Shown here: in pieces, positions 5,115-8,746 of the stretch | Position numbering within the stretch: position 1 is the first letter of the stretch | How the letters are laid out: each line of letters starts with the position of its first letter | Assembly: GCA_937895305.1 (NCBI GenBank) | Contig: CALAXS010000598.1 | Location: forward strand, 1 to 8,746 | DNA: 8,746 nt | Direction of reading: 5' to 3' | Origin: an uncultured bacterium | GTDB lineage: Bacteria > Hydrogenedentota > Hydrogenedentia > Hydrogenedentales > JAEUWI01 | Translations under genes and position numbers: made by a program | Notes under the pieces: model-generated | What the model was told of the DNA's origin: nothing | Database searches by the model: none | The model's input: only the letters and a program-made list of their open reading frames with translations

Positions 5115-6626
5115 ATGAGCGCGACGGCCTCTTACGGCAGTAATTCGCAGGGTGTCATCCCCCTGTGGGTACTATTGTGTATTGCTACCCTTTTCAGTGC
5201 GGGCATTGTCGCCTTTGGTGCGCTCGCTATTCTGGGTCTTATCGGCCTCTTCGTGTTTATCGCCTTCATCCGCTACCCCATTCTCGGGGTCTACGCCACG
5301 GCTGCTGCGCTCCTTCTTCAAGGCTCCTCCGGGGTGCTGGGTGTTGTGAATGAAAATGCACCTGTCGCCATTACCCTGGCCCAGCTCGTAGGTCTTGCCG
5401 CGCTCGCCGCCTGGGCTACCAATACATTACTGACCAAGACGGCCATTCGCTGGAACTGGCCCATCACTCTCCTCGTTGGCTTTATCCTCTGGTCGCTCGT
5501 GGGTACCCTGCTCGGTGCACAGCCCGATGCACAATTCCCTCACTGGATGCGCCTTGTGACCCGTCTCGCTTTCTTCCTGCTGGCTGTGAACGTATTACGT
5601 ACACCCGGACAGATGCGCAACTTTATTATTGTGCTGCTTGTGTGTGGATTCTTCATGGCCCTATCCGCAGTGACCCAATATTTCATGCCTGACATGCAGG
5701 TCGCGGGTGCAGGTGCCTGGGCCAGTGTCGGCAGTACCGATTCGGCTTATATCGACCAGGAATCCCTCACAGGTGATGCCGCGGTCCGCGTTTCCGGTCG
5801 TGCAGGCCACTCCAACTGGCTCGCTCTTATAATGCTTTTGATTCTGCCCCTTAACGCCTATTGGTTTAGTGTTGCAAAGACACGGCGTACCAAGCTATTC
5901 ATTGCCTTTGTTCTCTTCATTGAAGTTGCTGCACTTGTCCTTACATTTACCCGTACCGGCCTCATTATTGGTCTGGTTGTCGGGTTGCTCATCCTCGTAC
6001 GGCGCATGGCCCGGATAAATCCATTGCGCGTTTTTTCAGGGCTTGCTGCTCTGGTGATCGCATTCTCCATGCTCCCCAATGCCTATAAAGAGCGCGTACT
6101 GAACCCGTCCCAATATACCCAGAGCCGTTCCGTTATCAGCCGTCTTGCATTGCAGGAAGCTGCCGTGCGCTATTTTGCCGAGAACCCGGTGGTCGGCCTG
6201 GGCCAAGGGGGCTTTGGACTCGATTTTATTTACGAGCGCAATCAAACTGCGGGTGTTATGAAATACATGGTGGAACAACAGGGTGGTCAGGCCATCTTTA
6301 TCGGTACCCATAATATGTACCTGCAACTCGGTGCAGACACCGGTATAGTCGGACTTGGACTTTTTCTTGCATTCTTCTATGTGCTGGTAAAGCGTCTGCT
6401 ACGGGCAGAAAAACAATTCCGACAAACCGGAAATGTACCCGCAGAAAAACTGGCATCTGCCCTGATCATCAGTCTTGTCGGCTTTGTCCTCTGCATGGTC
6501 TTCCTCCATGCCCTCCATCAGGAAATCTGGTGGATGATTGCTGCTGCTGCTGTGGCCCTCCCCATGATCGACTACAGTGGCGTAGCAACCGATCAGGATG
6601 TCCAAGACGAAGCTGCTGCGGCTTAG
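5115..6626 (+). CDS. O-antigen polymerase/ligase family membrane protein (Wzy-like)
   Basis: A 503-residue inner-membrane protein with about ten or more hydrophobic segments and the C-terminal signature of the Wzy/WaaL (O-antigen ligase-like) superfamily. Visible marks are LTFTRTGLIIGLVVGLL, with Arg280, and a large soluble loop with GLGQGGFGLDF. HNMYLQLGADTGIVGLGLF follows, with His399, matching the conserved HN-x-(Y/F)-L motif. In a cluster with a priming enzyme and a flippase it most likely polymerises repeat units on the periplasmic face (Wzy role). A ligase role cannot be excluded, since both share this domain. The start is two bases after the glycosyltransferase stop, with AAGGAGAG about ten bases upstream inside the preceding gene, so translation is probably coupled. 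The last residues overlap the next gene. Confidence 0.88.
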   Translation: MSATASYGSNSQGVIPLWVLLCIATLFSAGIVAFGALAILGLIGLFVFIAFIRYPILGVYATAAALLLQGSSGVLGVVNENAPVAITLAQLVGLAALAAWATNTLLTKTAIRWNWPITLLVGFILWSLVGTLLGAQPDAQFPHWMRLVTRLAFFLLAVNVLRTPGQMRNFIIVLLVCGFFMALSAVTQYFMPDMQVAGAGAWASVGSTDSAYIDQESLTGDAAVRVSGRAGHSNWLALIMLLILPLNAYWFSVAKTRRTKLFIAFVLFIEVAALVLTFTRTGLIIGLVVGLLILVRRMARINPLRVFSGLAALVIAFSMLPNAYKERVLNPSQYTQSRSVISRLALQEAAVRYFAENPVVGLGQGGFGLDFIYERNQTAGVMKYMVEQQGGQAIFIGTHNMYLQLGADTGIVGLGLFLAFFYVLVKRLLRAEKQFRQTGNVPAEKLASALIISLVGFVLCMVFLHALHQEIWWMIAAAAVALPMIDYSGVATDQDVQDEAAAA

Positions 6627-8700
6627 GCCCATGACAGGCCGGATGCCCCCTCCATCTATATGGTGCTTTATTTTTCTTGTAGTGATCGCACTCAGTACAC
6701 AATCCGCATCTGCACTCCAGGGCACCGTTCAGACTTCATCCGATAGCCCGATTCCTAATAGCTATGTCAGCCTTCTCAACAGTAGTTTTGCATTCGTTGC
6801 CGACACGACCACCCAGCCGGACGGTAGCTTCGACCTCGACCACAGTGCGGTAAAAGGTTTCCTCGTGGTGCAACCGCCATCCGCCAGGCACGCCTCTGGC
6901 ATGCAGGTATTCAAACACCAGCCACGTATTTACCAGCTTGAAGGACAGGAAGACACCGTCACGCTCAAGCTTCCCCTGGTCGTGAATCTCATTCTTAAAG
7001 GCCACGACGAAAACGGTAAACTGCTACGCTGGGAAGACTACGAAGCCCTCGGTAAAGTGGGTGGTCAATTCGTTTATGCCACCGGCCTGGACGACATCAT
7101 GATCCCCGCAGCCATCTGGCCTGTCCATGGCACGCTAACAGGTGCAGAAAGCGGTCCCCGCGAAAAAAGTCTGCCTGCATTGCTTATCGAGCCGGGCCAA
7201 CTCGCCCGGATTAATCTGCTCTTCTGGAAAACAGGCTACGGAAAATTACTCCTCCCCATGGACAATGCAGGCAAAGGCTATCAACTGGATAAAGCAGGTG
7301 ACGCGCTTATTCTCGAAGTAAATCTCGAACTCGCTTTAACCGCAGTGCAGCAATTACAAAGCCAGGACGACCCGCCGACGATAACCACGCAAAATGCCAA
7401 CGAGATTCTGGACCAGTCCCTGGAACAACGCGATGAACAAATGTTCCAGGCTGCGCAAACCAACATCCCCAAAATACGTCAGGGTACGCTGAACGTTATC
7501 CTTGAAGGCGACAGCACGGACGATGTCACCATCAGCGTTGAGCAGATCTCCCGCGATTTTCTCTTTGGTGCCTATGAAGGTAGTCCCTATAACGGCGCTG
7601 CCTGGCAACACGCCCATGACGCAGGATTCGATCTGGCTACGGTTCTCCTCGGCTGGAACTGGACCCAGGACCCCATGCTGAATCGTGGCACCATCGACCG
7701 AACCTTTGGCATCAGTGCGCTGGACAAACTCGGTTTCCAAATCAAGGCCCATGGGGTGGTCTGGATGCAAGGCTACGGCATCATGCCCGACTTCGCCTAC
7801 GGCTTGCCCCACGGTGAATTGGCTGCCCGAAACCTGGCACACGAATCCGATTTACTGGATCTCTTCGCGGGTTCAGTCGATATATGGGAAGCCATGAACG
7901 AACCGGCTGCCACCAACGAAGTAGACATGCCGCCTTATGCGATGTACTCCCTGTTAAATGAAAGTGCCTTGCATATATTTGAACGGGGTAAACCTAATCT
8001 GATCAACAGTCCCCACGAACTATCCTATGGTGCAAAAAATTTCCTCCATAAAATTGACGGCTCTCTAGTGCAGCACTACCCCAGGACCTATCTCGATTTT
8101 CTGAATGAGGCCCAAAGCAAAGGCGTAATGGATTTAATTGATCTTGTTGGCCTTCAGTTCTATCCGGGGTACCACCTCAACGCCAGCTTTGCGCAGCAGG
8201 AAGGCCCGGCCTATACGCCCGCATACATGGTGGACACCCTAAACCGTTATGCAAAATTTGGAAAGCCTATTCATATCACCGAATTTTCTCTGCCCAGTAC
8301 CTACGCTTCGAACTGGAACAGCGGTTACTGGAAAGGCCCCTGGACCGAAGCGCTACAGGCCGACTATGCCGAGCGCATTTTTACCCTCGCTTACGCCAAC
8401 CCCCATGTCGGCTCTATCACCTGGTGGGACATTATGGACAATAAGCCTGCAGTTATCTCCGGTGGTCTGGTCAATCGCGATGGTAGCCCCAAAGAATCTT
8501 ATTCCCGTATCAAGGATTTACTATCACAGTGGTGGACCAACACCGAAGTCCAGACAAAAGTGGGGGAGAGCACCGCTATTCCCGCCTATAGCGGTCGCCA
8601 CCACTTGGTAATACAAAAAGGCACTGACATCATTTCAGAGGCGGAAGTCGACATCATGGGCGGCTGGACCAAGACCCTGCGAATCCAGATGACGGACTAG
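6598..8700 (+). CDS. Secreted GH10-type glycoside hydrolase with N-terminal beta-sandwich domain
   Basis: A 700-residue exported enzyme. Residues 1-39 form a signal peptide with a basic start (KTKLLRLR), a hydrophobic core at 21-32 and a likely cut after ASA (37-39); no lipobox Cys follows. Residues about 40-125 look like a carboxypeptidase-regulatory-like or transthyretin-like beta-sandwich (GTVQ, NSYVSLL, PDGSFDL). Residues about 126-285 are unassigned. Residues 291-327 match the strand leading into GH10 domains, ending FLFGAYEG. The catalytic domain (about 318-645) has KAHGVVW (383-389), WEAMNEPA with acid/base Glu435, HITEF with nucleophile Glu562, and ITWWDIMD (607-614). GH10 enzymes are typically endo-beta-1,4-xylanases, but substrate is unproven. 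The ATG at 6598 overlaps the polymerase gene by 29 bases; ATGs at 6631 and 6643 also leave a signal peptide. Given the neighbours, it more likely edits the cluster's own polymer than digests plant xylan. Confidence 0.88.
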   Translation: MSKTKLLRLRPMTGRMPPPSIWCFIFLVVIALSTQSASALQGTVQTSSDSPIPNSYVSLLNSSFAFVADTTTQPDGSFDLDHSAVKGFLVVQPPSARHASGMQVFKHQPRIYQLEGQEDTVTLKLPLVVNLILKGHDENGKLLRWEDYEALGKVGGQFVYATGLDDIMIPAAIWPVHGTLTGAESGPREKSLPALLIEPGQLARINLLFWKTGYGKLLLPMDNAGKGYQLDKAGDALILEVNLELALTAVQQLQSQDDPPTITTQNANEILDQSLEQRDEQMFQAAQTNIPKIRQGTLNVILEGDSTDDVTISVEQISRDFLFGAYEGSPYNGAAWQHAHDAGFDLATVLLGWNWTQDPMLNRGTIDRTFGISALDKLGFQIKAHGVVWMQGYGIMPDFAYGLPHGELAARNLAHESDLLDLFAGSVDIWEAMNEPAATNEVDMPPYAMYSLLNESALHIFERGKPNLINSPHELSYGAKNFLHKIDGSLVQHYPRTYLDFLNEAQSKGVMDLIDLVGLQFYPGYHLNASFAQQEGPAYTPAYMVDTLNRYAKFGKPIHITEFSLPSTYASNWNSGYWKGPWTEALQADYAERIFTLAYANPHVGSITWWDIMDNKPAVISGGLVNRDGSPKESYSRIKDLLSQWWTNTEVQTKVGESTAIPAYSGRHHLVIQKGTDIISEAEVDIMGGWTKTLRIQMTD

Positions 8701-8746
8701 ACAGAGTAGGTGTCGAAGGCTTTCACTGACCCCGCAATTGCTGTAG

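Noticed and set aside
8701..8746. Terminator or start of a further gene after the hydrolase
   Set aside because: The 46 remaining bases show no stem followed by T residues and no start codon with a ribosome site.

Overview
The window is a stretch of an extracellular or capsular polysaccharide biosynthesis cluster of the Wzx/Wzy type, all on the + strand. A small foreign-looking cassette on the - strand interrupts it. Undecaprenyl-linked polysaccharide assembly, a Wzx-type flippase, a WaaL/Wzy-type polymerase and a secreted glycoside hydrolase point to a bacterium, probably Gram-negative. I cannot name the phylum from the sequence. GC content is moderate to high, with a strong preference for C-ending codons in the first two genes.

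Layout. Bases 2-52 may be the last codons of an upstream gene. At 56-1501 is a polyprenyl-phosphate sugar-1-phosphate transferase, the priming enzyme. At 1502-1718 is a 217-base gap holding three palindromic or REP-like repeat elements. At 1719-3095 is a Wzx-type flippase. At 3096-3912 is an 817-base gap, which contains a 99-residue GIY-YIG nuclease gene on the - strand (3304-3603). That gene sits between two direct copies of a repeat of about 170 bases (3116-3286 and 3688-3857). Each copy is itself an inverted pair of REP-like hairpins. At 3913-5112 is a GT-B glycosyltransferase, at 5115-6626 an O-antigen polymerase/ligase-type membrane protein, and at 6598-8700 a secreted GH10-type glycoside hydrolase with an N-terminal beta-sandwich domain. 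The last 46 bases show no recognisable feature.

How the genes work together (inference from families). The priming enzyme loads the first sugar phosphate onto undecaprenyl phosphate. The GT-B enzyme, with others outside the window, extends the repeat unit on the cytoplasmic face. The flippase moves it across the inner membrane and the Wzy-like protein polymerises it. The exported GH10-like enzyme may trim or edit the finished polymer, as PslG, BcsZ or PgaB do in other exopolysaccharide systems.

The most interesting item is the GIY-YIG gene bracketed by direct copies of an inverted REP-like pair. It resembles the arrangement of RAYT transposases with REPs, but with an unrelated nuclease. It has landed between otherwise tightly packed polysaccharide genes.
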